Positions 6,444-12,925 of a stretch of DNA of 13,012 bases are shown piece by piece. The translations under genes were made by a program, and so were the position numbers. Where the stretch lies: positions 1 through 13,012 of the forward strand of contig JANODX010000178.1 of the NCBI GenBank assembly GCA_031412915.1, given 5' to 3'. The notes below the pieces were generated by a model. It saw nothing but the letters and a program-made list of their open reading frames with translations, was not told where the DNA came from and ran no database searches. How positions within the stretch are numbered: position 1 is the stretch's first letter; each line of letters begins with the position of its first letter. The stretch is from JAGNNV01 sp031412915 (GTDB taxonomy: Bacteria > Acidobacteriota > Vicinamibacteria > Fen-336 > JAGNNV01).

Positions 6444-7459
6444 CACTCCTCCGACCGGAAGCAGGCCGCCGCGTGACCGGGACCGACCGAACGGAGCGGG
6501 GGACGCTCCGTCCGGCATCGATCGAACACCTGCGAACAACGCGGGGCAAAAGCGCAGCCGCGGATGTCCTCGCTCAGATCGGGCGGCGAGCCGGGAATGG
6601 GGATGAGACTCTCGCTTCCCGCGCGAAGCACGTCCGCGCGGGGCATCGCCTGCAGGAGGCCCCGGGTGTAGGGATGTCGAGGGTGCTTGAAAAGATCACT
6701 CACCGGAGCCTCCTCGACGATGGCTCCCGCATACATGACGGCCACCCGATCGACGAGGCCCGCCACCAGGGCGAGATCGTGAGTGATCCAGAGGATGGCC
6801 ATGCCGAGACGCCTTTGCAGGTCTTTCAGCAACTCGACAATCTGCGCCTGGATGGTGGCGTCGAGGGCGGTGGTGGGCTCGTCGGCGATGAGCAGACTCG
6901 GCTCGCAGGCGAGGGCCATGGCGATCAGGATGCGCTGCCTTTGACCGCCCGAGAACTCGTGAGGGTAGTGGTCAAGTTGCATCTTCCCATCGGGAATCCC
7001 AACCAGATCCAGAAGCTCGATCGCTCTCGCCCTTAGGGTCGCGGGCGCCATCTGGAAATGTGCCCGCAGGCCTTCGGTGAGTTGACGGCCGATGGTAAGG
7101 ACGGGGTTGAGCGACGTGGCCGGATCCTGAAACACCATCCCGATCCCCCGGCCGCGGACTTTGCGCAACTCGTCCGGCGCAAGGGCCAGAAGGTTCCGGC
7201 CTTCGAACATGGCCCGCCCGCCGGTCACGCGACCGGGGCGCGGAAGCAGACCCATGACCGACAGAACGCTCATCGACTTCCCCGAACCGCTCTCTCCCAC
7301 GAACGCAACGGACTCGCCGCGGGCGATCGAGAAGGAGAGGCCACGCACGGCGGCCACCGCACCCCCGCTTTCGCGAGGAATCGAGGCGACCAGATCAGTC
7401 ACCGCGAGCAGCAGGGCACCCTCACGGGTCCCTGCGGTTTCGCGCTCCTCGATCGCCAT
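6440..7459 (-). CDS. oligopeptide/dipeptide-type ABC transporter ATPase, OppD/DppD-like
   Basis: The first nucleotide-binding subunit (339 residues from the ATG at 7459). Motifs: Walker A GESGSGKS (55-62), Q-loop Gln111 in FQDPATSLNP, signature SGGQRQR (170-176), Walker B LLIADE (189-194) and H-loop His227 in ITHDL. The C-terminal extension has RHPYTRGLL, the GSPPDL motif, and four Cys (RGCAFAPRC, DRC, AAC) matching the iron-sulfur-binding pattern of the family. The frame stays open to 7630, but that would run through the divergent ychF start at 7539. MAIEERE at 7459 leaves a full-length N-terminus and a 79-base intergenic region. No Shine-Dalgarno is seen. It is the first gene of the left transporter/oxidoreductase block. 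Its permeases and binding protein appear to be those at 9499-12925, on the same strand beyond a two-gene interruption. Confidence 0.94.
   Translation of the reverse strand: MAIEERETAGTREGALLLAVTDLVASIPRESGGAVAAVRGLSFSIARGESVAFVGESGSGKSMSVLSVMGLLPRPGRVTGGRAMFEGRNLLALAPDELRKVRGRGIGMVFQDPATSLNPVLTIGRQLTEGLRAHFQMAPATLRARAIELLDLVGIPDGKMQLDHYPHEFSGGQRQRILIAMALACEPSLLIADEPTTALDATIQAQIVELLKDLQRRLGMAILWITHDLALVAGLVDRVAVMYAGAIVEEAPVSDLFKHPRHPYTRGLLQAMPRADVLRAGSESLIPIPGSPPDLSEDIRGCAFAPRCSQVFDRCRTERPPLRSVGPGHAAACFRSEEW
6447..6452 (-). promoter_or_regulatory. Shine-Dalgarno for OppF-like ATPase
   Basis: GGAGGA on the minus strand lies within the last codons of the OppD-like gene, 3 bases from the GTG at 6443 (closer than ideal). 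It supports a start at the GTGA overlap rather than the longer reading at 6539. Confidence 0.5.
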
Positions 7460-7473
7460 GGGACGTGGACGTG

Positions 7474-7500
7474 AGTCTAGTGTCCTCGCGCGTCGGTCAA
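7474..7500 (-). promoter_or_regulatory. possible promoter for the oppD-like gene
   Basis: Reading the minus strand, TTGACC (7500-7495) matches five of six bases of the -35 consensus. Fifteen bases on, TAGACT (7479-7474) matches four of six of the -10. The spacer is two bases short and transcription would begin only about 8 bases before the ATG at 7459, giving a nearly leaderless message. That would fit the missing Shine-Dalgarno, but the call is speculative and consensus promoters may not apply in this organism. Confidence 0.25.
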
Positions 7501-7507
7501 GACGCGC
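7488..7507. promoter_or_regulatory. inverted repeat in divergent ychF/oppD intergenic region
   Basis: GCGCGTC (7488-7494) and GACGCGC (7501-7507) form a perfect 7-base inverted repeat around GGTCAA. It lies mid-way between two divergent start codons, and its spacer is the putative -35 box of the oppD-like gene. It could be an operator or a chance GC-rich hairpin. Confidence 0.3.
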
Positions 7508-7538
7508 TTGCGAAGCATGCGCGCGATATCCTGAAGGG

Positions 7539-8642
7539 ATGCTCAGAGCCGGAATCGTCGGACTTCCCAACGTGGGCAAGTCCACATTGTTCAACGCGGT
7601 CACTCGGAATCGCAAGGCGGAGGCGGCCAACTACCCCTTCTGCACCATCGGCCCCAACGTGGGCATGGTCACCGTCCCCGATGCGCGTCTCGAGGTCCTG
7701 CAGAAGATCGCGGGCGCCCGCGTCGTCATCCCCGCGGCCATCGAGTTCGTGGATATCGCGGGCCTGGTGAAGGGCGCGAGCCAGGGCGAGGGCCTGGGCA
7801 ACAAATTCCTCACCCACATCCGCGAGGTCGACGCCATCGTGCAGGTCGTGCGCTGCTTCGAGGACGAGGATGTGCTGCATGTCTCCGGCTCGGTCGATCC
7901 GGTGCGCGACATCGAGGTGATCAACACCGAACTGATGCTGGCCGACCTCGACACGGTCAGGAAGCGTCGCGAACGAGTGGCCCGCGAGGCCAAGCGCGGC
8001 GAGAAGGCGGCGATCGCCGAAGAGGCCGTGCTCGCCCGGGTCGAAGCCTGGCTCGATGTCGGCAAGCCCGCCCTGACCATCGACCTGACCCGGGAAGAGA
8101 AGGCCTTCGCGGCTCCCCTGTTCCTCTTGTCCGACAAACCGACCATCTTCGCCTGCAACGTCAAGGACACCGACCTCGCCACCGCGGATTCGAATCCCCA
8201 TGTGAAGAAGGTTCGCGACTACGTGGGAACTCATCTGGCCTGCGAGGCGGTAGTGGTGAGCGCGCAGATCGAGAGCGATCTGATCGACCTCTCGCCGGAA
8301 GACACGACCGCCTTCCTCAGGGAACTCGGCGTGGATGAAAGCGGCATGGGCCCCCTCATTCGCGCCACCTACCATCTGCTCGGGCTGCAGACCTACTTCA
8401 CCGCGGGCGAGAAGGAAGTCCGCGCGTGGACGATCCACATCGGCGAGACGGCGCCCAGGGCCGCCGGCGCCATTCATTCGGATTTCGAGCGCGGCTTCAT
8501 CAAGGCGGAGACGGTCGCCTACGACGATCTCGTGAACTGCGGGTCGATCGTGAGCGCCCGCGAGAAGGGCCTGTATCGCATGGAAGGCAAGGCCTACGTG
8601 GTGGCCGACGGCGACGTGCTGCTGTTCAAGTTCAGCGTGTAG
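7539..8642 (+). CDS. ychF: YchF/OLA1-type redox-regulated ATPase (Obg-related)
   Basis: A 367-residue universal P-loop protein that binds and hydrolyses ATP in preference to GTP, associates with ribosomes and is linked to oxidative stress responses. MLRAGIVGLPNVGKSTLFN contains the P-loop (8-16). EAANYPFCTIGPNVG is the switch I region, FVDIAGLVKGASQGEGLGNKF contains the G3 DxxG, and a charged coiled-coil insert follows (about 130-170). The C-terminal TGS domain begins near LQTYFTAGEKEVRAW and ends DGDVLLFKFSV. The nucleotide-specificity motif reads NVKD (207-210), where the family usually has NxxE. The ATG at 7539 is chosen because the family always begins at this point; the frame is open upstream but reads as antisense of the ATPase gene. 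Two stops in a row (TAGTAA) end it. It is a housekeeping gene, apparently unrelated to the transporter genes on both sides. Confidence 0.97.
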   Translation: MLRAGIVGLPNVGKSTLFNAVTRNRKAEAANYPFCTIGPNVGMVTVPDARLEVLQKIAGARVVIPAAIEFVDIAGLVKGASQGEGLGNKFLTHIREVDAIVQVVRCFEDEDVLHVSGSVDPVRDIEVINTELMLADLDTVRKRRERVAREAKRGEKAAIAEEAVLARVEAWLDVGKPALTIDLTREEKAFAAPLFLLSDKPTIFACNVKDTDLATADSNPHVKKVRDYVGTHLACEAVVVSAQIESDLIDLSPEDTTAFLRELGVDESGMGPLIRATYHLLGLQTYFTAGEKEVRAWTIHIGETAPRAAGAIHSDFERGFIKAETVAYDDLVNCGSIVSAREKGLYRMEGKAYVVADGDVLLFKFSV

Positions 8643-8667
8643 TAAGGCTCCGCCTTGGACAAGGAAG

Positions 8668-8729
8668 GGTGGCTGAGCCTGTCGAAGACCAAGAGAACGG
8701 TGGCTGAGCCTGTCGAAGACCAATAGAAC
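8668..8729 (+). repeat. two tandem 31-base TGTCGAAG-type repeat units
   Basis: Units 8668-8698 and 8699-8729 start GGTGGCTGAGCCTGTCGAAG and are identical except at one base (G8693 versus T8724). They lie between ychF and the acetyltransferase-fold gene. The core CTGAGC-TGTCGAAG is a sequence I recall as an interspersed element in many high-GC genomes. Short open frames on the opposite strand here read RLSHRSLGLRQAQPPF-like strings, which are repeat translations, not proteins. Confidence 0.85.
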
Positions 8730-8754
8730 GGTGGCTGAGCTTGTCGAAGCCACC
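8730..8754 (+). repeat. third repeat unit, palindromic form
   Basis: This unit continues the 31-base period but departs after TGTCGAAG and closes with AGCCACC, the exact reverse complement of its opening GGTGGCT. It can therefore fold into a 7-base stem with an 11-base loop. It looks like the complete element, of which the two preceding units are truncated copies. Confidence 0.8.
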
Positions 8755-8768
8755 CGCGTGCGTGAGGA

Positions 8769-8810
8769 CCCTTCGACACTTCGACACGCTCAGTGCGGGC
8801 AAGCTCAGGG
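8769..8810 (-). repeat. inverted copy of the TGTCGAAG repeat, partly duplicated
   Basis: CTTCGACA occurs twice back to back (8771-8778 and 8779-8786), then CGCTCAG; 8779-8793 is a one-mismatch reverse complement of the core in unit 3. A second CAAGCTCAGGG (8800-8810) follows, and CCCT (8769) and AGGG (8807) bracket the whole. This gives the cluster a head-to-head layout that could form a larger hairpin in the ychF-to-acetyltransferase spacer. Confidence 0.65.
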
Positions 8811-8871
8811 TCCGGTCTTCTCGCCCGCCTGCACCGGGCCGCTGCACGCATCGCATTATCCTTGCCGAGCC

Positions 8872-9495
8872 ATGGGCGCCACGGTTCTTGCCGACTATCC
8901 CCGCCGGGCACACCTTGAGTTCTACCGGGCGAATCCTTCGCCCTTCTATGCGATCACGTTCGAGCTCGAGGCTACCCGGATCCGGGCCCGTGCCCGCGAG
9001 GTCGGCGGGTCCACGTATGCGGCTTTGTGCTGGAGCTTCCATAGGGCCATGCTGAAGATCGACGCGTTCCGCGTGCGCCTCGCCGGCGAGGACGTCGTCC
9101 TCCATGACTCCCTGCGCATCGGGATGACCGTCCCCGGCCCAAATCGCACTTTCACATTCGCGACCCACGACTGGAACGAATCGGCGAGGGAGTTCCTCAA
9201 GGCGGCTGGAGAAGAGATCGCGCGTTCTTCCACAGGCGTCGACCTGCACGGAGGCGCCGCCCCTGATTTCGCCTACTACACCGCGATCCCCGCCGTGCCC
9301 TTCCAGGCCTTCACCCACGCCCCCCACCGCGATCGAACGGCCGGACAGCCCATGACCGCGTTCGGCAGGTTCCGCGAGGACGGCCATCGCCTGTTCGTCC
9401 CGGTCGGGCTCCAGGTGAACCACATGTACGTGGACGGCCTCGACCTCGGCGACCTGTACGAAGGAGCGCAGGAGTCGTTCACCAGGGCCTTCTGA
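8872..9495 (+). CDS. CatA-like (chloramphenicol acetyltransferase-fold) protein
   Basis: A 207-residue protein matching the length and layout of type A chloramphenicol acetyltransferases, which form trimers and transfer acetyl from acetyl-CoA to a hydroxyl. Seen: an N-terminal strand SPFYAITFELEATRIR (23-38), the STYAALCWSFHRAM helix (47-60), FRVRLAGEDVVLHDSLRIG (66-84), TFTFATHDWNESAREFL (93-109), YYTAIPAVPFQAFTH (135-149), and the active-site motif NHMYVDGLD (183-191) with the catalytic His184 and structural Asp188. Resistance enzymes usually read HHxxxDG; here the first His is Asn. Housekeeping-lineage homologues of this kind occur widely in genomes without a resistance role, so the acceptor is unknown. 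The start ATG lacks a clear Shine-Dalgarno. The stop lies 3 bases from the convergent permease stop, leaving no room for a terminator. Confidence 0.88.
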   Translation: MGATVLADYPRRAHLEFYRANPSPFYAITFELEATRIRARAREVGGSTYAALCWSFHRAMLKIDAFRVRLAGEDVVLHDSLRIGMTVPGPNRTFTFATHDWNESAREFLKAAGEEIARSSTGVDLHGGAAPDFAYYTAIPAVPFQAFTHAPHRDRTAGQPMTAFGRFREDGHRLFVPVGLQVNHMYVDGLDLGDLYEGAQESFTRAF

Positions 9496-9498
9496 CCG

Positions 9499-10353
9499 TC
9501 AACCGCCCTTTACCTCCGGATCGAGGGCGCCTTTTAGCGCGTCTCCCATGAAGTTCACGGCGAGGACGATGAGGAGAATCGCGAGACCGGGGAAAACGGT
9601 CAGCCATGGCTTGGTGACCATCGTGGCCTGAGAATCCATCAACATGTTCCCCCACGTGGGGGTAGGTGGCTGAACGCCCAGACCGAGGAAACTCAGCGAC
9701 GACTCGATCATGATGGCGTTGCCCACGCCGAGGGTGGCGCCCACCAGAATCGGCCCCAGGGCGTTGGGGACGATATGACGGGTCAGGATGCGCAAGTCGG
9801 TGGCCCCCATGCTGCGCGCGGCTTCCACGTAGTCCATCTCCTTGATCGAGAGAACCTGCGCTCTCACCACGCGCGCGGTGGCCATCCAGCTGAGGAAGCC
9901 GATGATCAGGACCATCGACACCAGGGCCGCGCGCGAGTAAGCGCTCAAAATGATGAGCAGGGGCAGGGTGGGAATGGCGTAGGCCACATCGGTGATCCGC
10001 ATCAGGATGTTGTCGAGGCGGCCGCCGTAGTAACCAGCCGACGCGCCAATCGCCGTGCCCAGAAGGGTCCCGACCACCGCGGCGAGCAGGCCGATGAGAA
10101 TCGACACTCGCCCGCCGAAAAGCATGCGCGTGAATACATCGCGGCCGAGATCGTCCGTGCCCATCCAGTGAGAGAGCGACGGCGCCTGCTTCACGCTGTC
10201 GAGGTCGATGCCATCAAAGGAGTAGGGCGCAATCACCGGCGCCATGGCGCACAGAGTCCCCACCAGGGCGAAGAGGACGAGCGACCCCACCGCCGCCCGG
10301 TGGCGCGAAAACCGGCGCCAAAGGAGTGCGCGCATCGAGATGGCCTCAGTCAT
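9499..10353 (-). CDS. oligopeptide/dipeptide-type ABC transporter permease, DppC/OppC-like
   Basis: A 284-residue inner-membrane subunit forming half of the translocation channel. A cytoplasmic N-terminus (RRFSRHR) precedes the first membrane helix (about 20-43). The family hallmark MGTDDLGRDVFTRML (64-78) comes before the membrane-spanning core. The EAA coupling motif that contacts the ATPases reads EAARSMGATDLRIL (about 178-191), and the C-terminus has FLGLGVQPPTPTWG and MGDALKGALDP, typical of DppC. The ATG lies 8 bases inside the upstream permease gene, so the two are coupled; an internal ATG at residue 7 is an alternative start. No Shine-Dalgarno is obvious. No ATPase gene follows: the downstream neighbour is on the opposite strand, and the matching ATPases lie about 2 kb further on. 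Confidence 0.95.
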   Translation of the reverse strand: MTEAISMRALLWRRFSRHRAAVGSLVLFALVGTLCAMAPVIAPYSFDGIDLDSVKQAPSLSHWMGTDDLGRDVFTRMLFGGRVSILIGLLAAVVGTLLGTAIGASAGYYGGRLDNILMRITDVAYAIPTLPLLIILSAYSRAALVSMVLIIGFLSWMATARVVRAQVLSIKEMDYVEAARSMGATDLRILTRHIVPNALGPILVGATLGVGNAIMIESSLSFLGLGVQPPTPTWGNMLMDSQATMVTKPWLTVFPGLAILLIVLAVNFMGDALKGALDPEVKGG

Positions 10354-11299
10354 AGCGGATGCGGGGATCGAGCAGGCCGTAGACGACGTCGGCCACCAGG
10401 TTGAAGGCGATGACGGAGAGCGAACCCATCAGGAGGATGCCCATGAGGACCGGATAGTCGCGAGCGAACATGCCCTGGACGAACAGCCGCCCGATCCCCG
10501 GCCACGCGAACACGGTTTCCGTGACCACCGCACCGGAGACCAGATCGGCGAGGCCCAAGGCCATGACCGAAACCACGGGGGCCAGAGCGTTCCGCACGGC
10601 GTGAACGAAGACCACGCGCCCCTCCCTCAGGCCCTGCGCCCGCGCCGTCCTCACGTAATCGCTCTGGAGCGCCGAGATGAGGCTCGCGCGAAAGTAGCGT
10701 GACCACGAGGCCACGTAGCGCGAGGCGAGCACGACCGTGGGAAGCGCCAGATGGGCCAGGTGGTCGCGCACAGACGAAGTGCCCACGGTGTGGGTCCCGG
10801 ACACCGGCAACCAGCCGAGTTGCACGGCGAAGACGAGCTGGAGCAGCAGGCCCAGCCAGAAAACCGGCATGGCGATGCCGAGAAACGATGCGCCGGCGCC
10901 GACCAGGTCGATCCACGAATGAGGGCGAAGAGCGCTCGCGAATCCGATCGTCGCGGCCAGGAGCGAGGCCAGGAGGAAGGCCGACCCCATCAACTCCACC
11001 GTCGCGGGCAGCCGTTCGGCGATCATGTGAACGACCGGTCGCGCACTCGAGTAGCTGACGCCCAGATCGCCGGTGAGGGCGGTTTTCGCCCAGCGCACGT
11101 ACTGAACGGGCACCGGCTGGTCCACACCCAGCTTGACCCGATAGGCCTCGACCACCGAGGGATCGACGAAACGCCCGGAGGACAGGAGTACGGCTTCCGG
11201 CCCTCCCGGCGCCGCCTGAATGAGAGCAAAGACGACCATGGAAATGCCGACCATGAGAGGCCCCATCTGAAGCAGCCGGCGCGCGACGTAGGACCCCAT
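10346..11299 (-). CDS. oligopeptide/dipeptide-type ABC transporter permease, DppB/OppB-like
   Basis: A 317-residue inner-membrane subunit, partner of the DppC-like permease. The N-terminus MGSYVARRLLQ plus the first helix (about 12-30, ending ALIQAAPGGP) is characteristic of DppB, as is the periplasmic segment KLGVDQPVPVQYVRW followed by LTGDLGVSYSSARPV. Several hydrophobic helices follow. The EAA motif reads RTARAQGLREGRVVFVHAVRNA (bridging about 210-235), and the C-terminus LVADVVYGLLDPRIRYD is the standard DppB ending. It starts only 3 bases after the binding-protein stop and overlaps dppC by 8 bases, so it is part of one transcript with both. Substrate range is set mainly by the binding protein and is not evident here. 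Confidence 0.95.
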   Translation of the reverse strand: MGSYVARRLLQMGPLMVGISMVVFALIQAAPGGPEAVLLSSGRFVDPSVVEAYRVKLGVDQPVPVQYVRWAKTALTGDLGVSYSSARPVVHMIAERLPATVELMGSAFLLASLLAATIGFASALRPHSWIDLVGAGASFLGIAMPVFWLGLLLQLVFAVQLGWLPVSGTHTVGTSSVRDHLAHLALPTVVLASRYVASWSRYFRASLISALQSDYVRTARAQGLREGRVVFVHAVRNALAPVVSVMALGLADLVSGAVVTETVFAWPGIGRLFVQGMFARDYPVLMGILLMGSLSVIAFNLVADVVYGLLDPRIRYD

Positions 11300-11302
11300 C
11301 GG

Positions 11303-12925
11303 CTACCCGCCCTGCTCCTCGAGGGTCCACTGCCACAGATTCCAGAAACTTCCGAAGTTGGTGCCGCTGCCCCGGTAACCCCTCACCCGCTTCCCGACGA
11401 CTTCCGGCGTGACGTTTTGATACAGCGGCAACATCCTGGCCTGCTCCGCGAGTTCCGCTTGAGCCTGGTGGAGCAGCGGCATCCGGGCTTCGAAGGACAA
11501 CGCCTGGTCGGAGCGTTCGAGAATTTGGTCCAGTGCCGGATCGCAGAAGCCGGTCATGTTGTTCGCCCCCTGGCAGGCGTACAGCCCCGTGATGCCGGGG
11601 TCCGCGGGCAGGAACCAGGCACTCACCATCGCCTCCCACTGGCCACGACGCCAGCGCTGCGTCCAGGCCGCACTCTCCAGCGTTTCGAAGATCACCTCGA
11701 TGCCTACGGCCTTCAACCCGGCCTGAATCACCTGGGCCAGCAGAATCCGGTCCGTGGTTCCGGCCCGGTTCAGCATGACGAAGGAGAAACGCTGAGAGTC
11801 CTTCTGCCGGACTCCCCCTGGGCCCATGGCCCAGCCCGCCTCCTCGAGCAGCCGCCGTGACTGCGCGAGGTCGTAGGGGTAGGTCGTCACGTTCGCATTG
11901 TGGTACGGGCTGTTGGGGTTGATCGGGCCCTCGGCCACTTTCACGGCGCCCTCCATCAACTTCCCCGCCACCGAGGCGCGGTCGATCGCGTGGAAGATCG
12001 CGCGACGCACGCGCACGTCGTCGAACAGCCGGCGTCCCAGTTCCGTCCGTTTAGCCAGATCGAAGTGCATGACGGAGTTGGCATCGATCAGGTGGACGTC
12101 CGACGACTTCAGGTCAAGGACGACGCTCACCTGGGTGGGCTGGATCCGGCCCCAGTCGTACCGGCCCGACTTCAGGGCGAGCAGCCGGGTATTGTTGTCG
12201 GGGATGAAAGCCCAGACGATCTCGTCGATCGCCGGAAATTCCCTTCCCCGCCAGTAGTCCGGATTCCTGACCACCCGGATGTATTCGCCGGTCTTCCACT
12301 CGGCGAACTTGAAGGGCCCGGTGCCGACCGTCCTTTGACCGCGGTTGTAGGGTTCGTAGTTCACGATCTCGTCCACGGTCATCTCGGTCCGGCCGTCGGG
12401 CTTCATGAAGACGTGGCGCGGCAGGATGCCTTCGAAGAGTCCGGCGTAGTACGCATAGGCACCGTCCCAGGTGAAGACCACGGTGTGTTCATCCGGCATT
12501 TCGCACGTCTGGATGCCGAGGTACTGCTCGCGGTTGTACGTCATCGACTTCGGACCCGCCACGAAGCGCCAGGTGAAGCACACGTCTTCACTCGTGAAGG
12601 CGACCCCGTCGTGCCAGCGGACGTTCTCCTGGAGGGGCCAGGTCATGCGATAAGAACCGTCCGGGTAACGGACCACGAGACCGTTCGCTTCCGTGGGAAT
12701 CTCCTTCGCGAGGACGGCGATGTACTCGTTCCTCTCGTTCGTGGTGACCAGGCCCTCGATCATGCTGAAGCTGATGTCGACCAGGTTCTGGCTGGTGAAG
12801 GGGTTGAGAAGATCGATCTCCCGCTCGTAGGCCACTCGGAGGATCTTCCGGCCCTCCCGCCGCGGGGCCTCCGAGCCTGCACATCCAGCAAGGACGGCAA
12901 GCGCGCTGACGAAATACCGGTTCAC
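11303..12925 (-). CDS. family 5 extracellular solute-binding lipoprotein (DppA/OppA-like)
   Basis: A 540-residue substrate-capturing subunit of the importer. The short N-terminus MNRYFVSALAVLAGC is a lipoprotein signal with lipobox LAGC and Cys15 as the anchor, placing the mature protein on the outer face of the cytoplasmic membrane. Family marks: LRVAYEREIDLLNPF (start of lobe I), VRWHDGVAFTSEDV, VGTGPFKFAEWKTGEY, RNPDYW, then DDVRVRRAIFHAIDR and the ARRLL-like segment QSRRLLEEAG, with QAELAEQARMLPLY near the C-terminus. Family 5 proteins bind peptides, but also nickel, opines and several oligosaccharides, so the substrate is open; the linked sugar-type oxidoreductases favour a carbohydrate derivative. 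The start is GTG, overlapping the TGA of the upstream gene as GTGA. The same frame is open to the right edge but has poor GC at third positions, so the start here is preferred. Confidence 0.94.
   Translation of the reverse strand: MNRYFVSALAVLAGCAGSEAPRREGRKILRVAYEREIDLLNPFTSQNLVDISFSMIEGLVTTNERNEYIAVLAKEIPTEANGLVVRYPDGSYRMTWPLQENVRWHDGVAFTSEDVCFTWRFVAGPKSMTYNREQYLGIQTCEMPDEHTVVFTWDGAYAYYAGLFEGILPRHVFMKPDGRTEMTVDEIVNYEPYNRGQRTVGTGPFKFAEWKTGEYIRVVRNPDYWRGREFPAIDEIVWAFIPDNNTRLLALKSGRYDWGRIQPTQVSVVLDLKSSDVHLIDANSVMHFDLAKRTELGRRLFDDVRVRRAIFHAIDRASVAGKLMEGAVKVAEGPINPNSPYHNANVTTYPYDLAQSRRLLEEAGWAMGPGGVRQKDSQRFSFVMLNRAGTTDRILLAQVIQAGLKAVGIEVIFETLESAAWTQRWRRGQWEAMVSAWFLPADPGITGLYACQGANNMTGFCDPALDQILERSDQALSFEARMPLLHQAQAELAEQARMLPLYQNVTPEVVGKRVRGYRGSGTNFGSFWNLWQWTLEEQGG

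Noticed and set aside
6444..6539. Longer N-terminus for the OppF-like ATPase
   Set aside because: It would be read out of frame through the Cys-rich end of the OppD-like gene, and the GTGA overlap start gives a normal-length protein.
8644..8656. AAGGC-TCC-GCCTT hairpin right after the ychF stop as a terminator
   Set aside because: The stem is only 5 bases and no T-run follows, so a Rho-independent terminator is not supported.
7497..8753. 418-residue open frame antisense to ychF
   Set aside because: It mirrors ychF and begins in the interspersed repeats; the RQAQPPF-like text is repeat translation, not protein evidence.
8668..8754. CRISPR-like array
   Set aside because: The units are directly tandem with an 11-base non-repeat portion that is itself repeated; there are no variable spacers of 25-40 bases and no cas genes.
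8594..8911. Small minus-strand frame across the ychF/CatA-like spacer
   Set aside because: It consists mainly of translated TGTCGAAG repeats.
10350..11639. 429-residue open frame on the minus strand
   Set aside because: It is out of frame with the DppB-like permease and the binding-protein end, is Arg/Gly/Pro-rich, and shows no recognisable domain.
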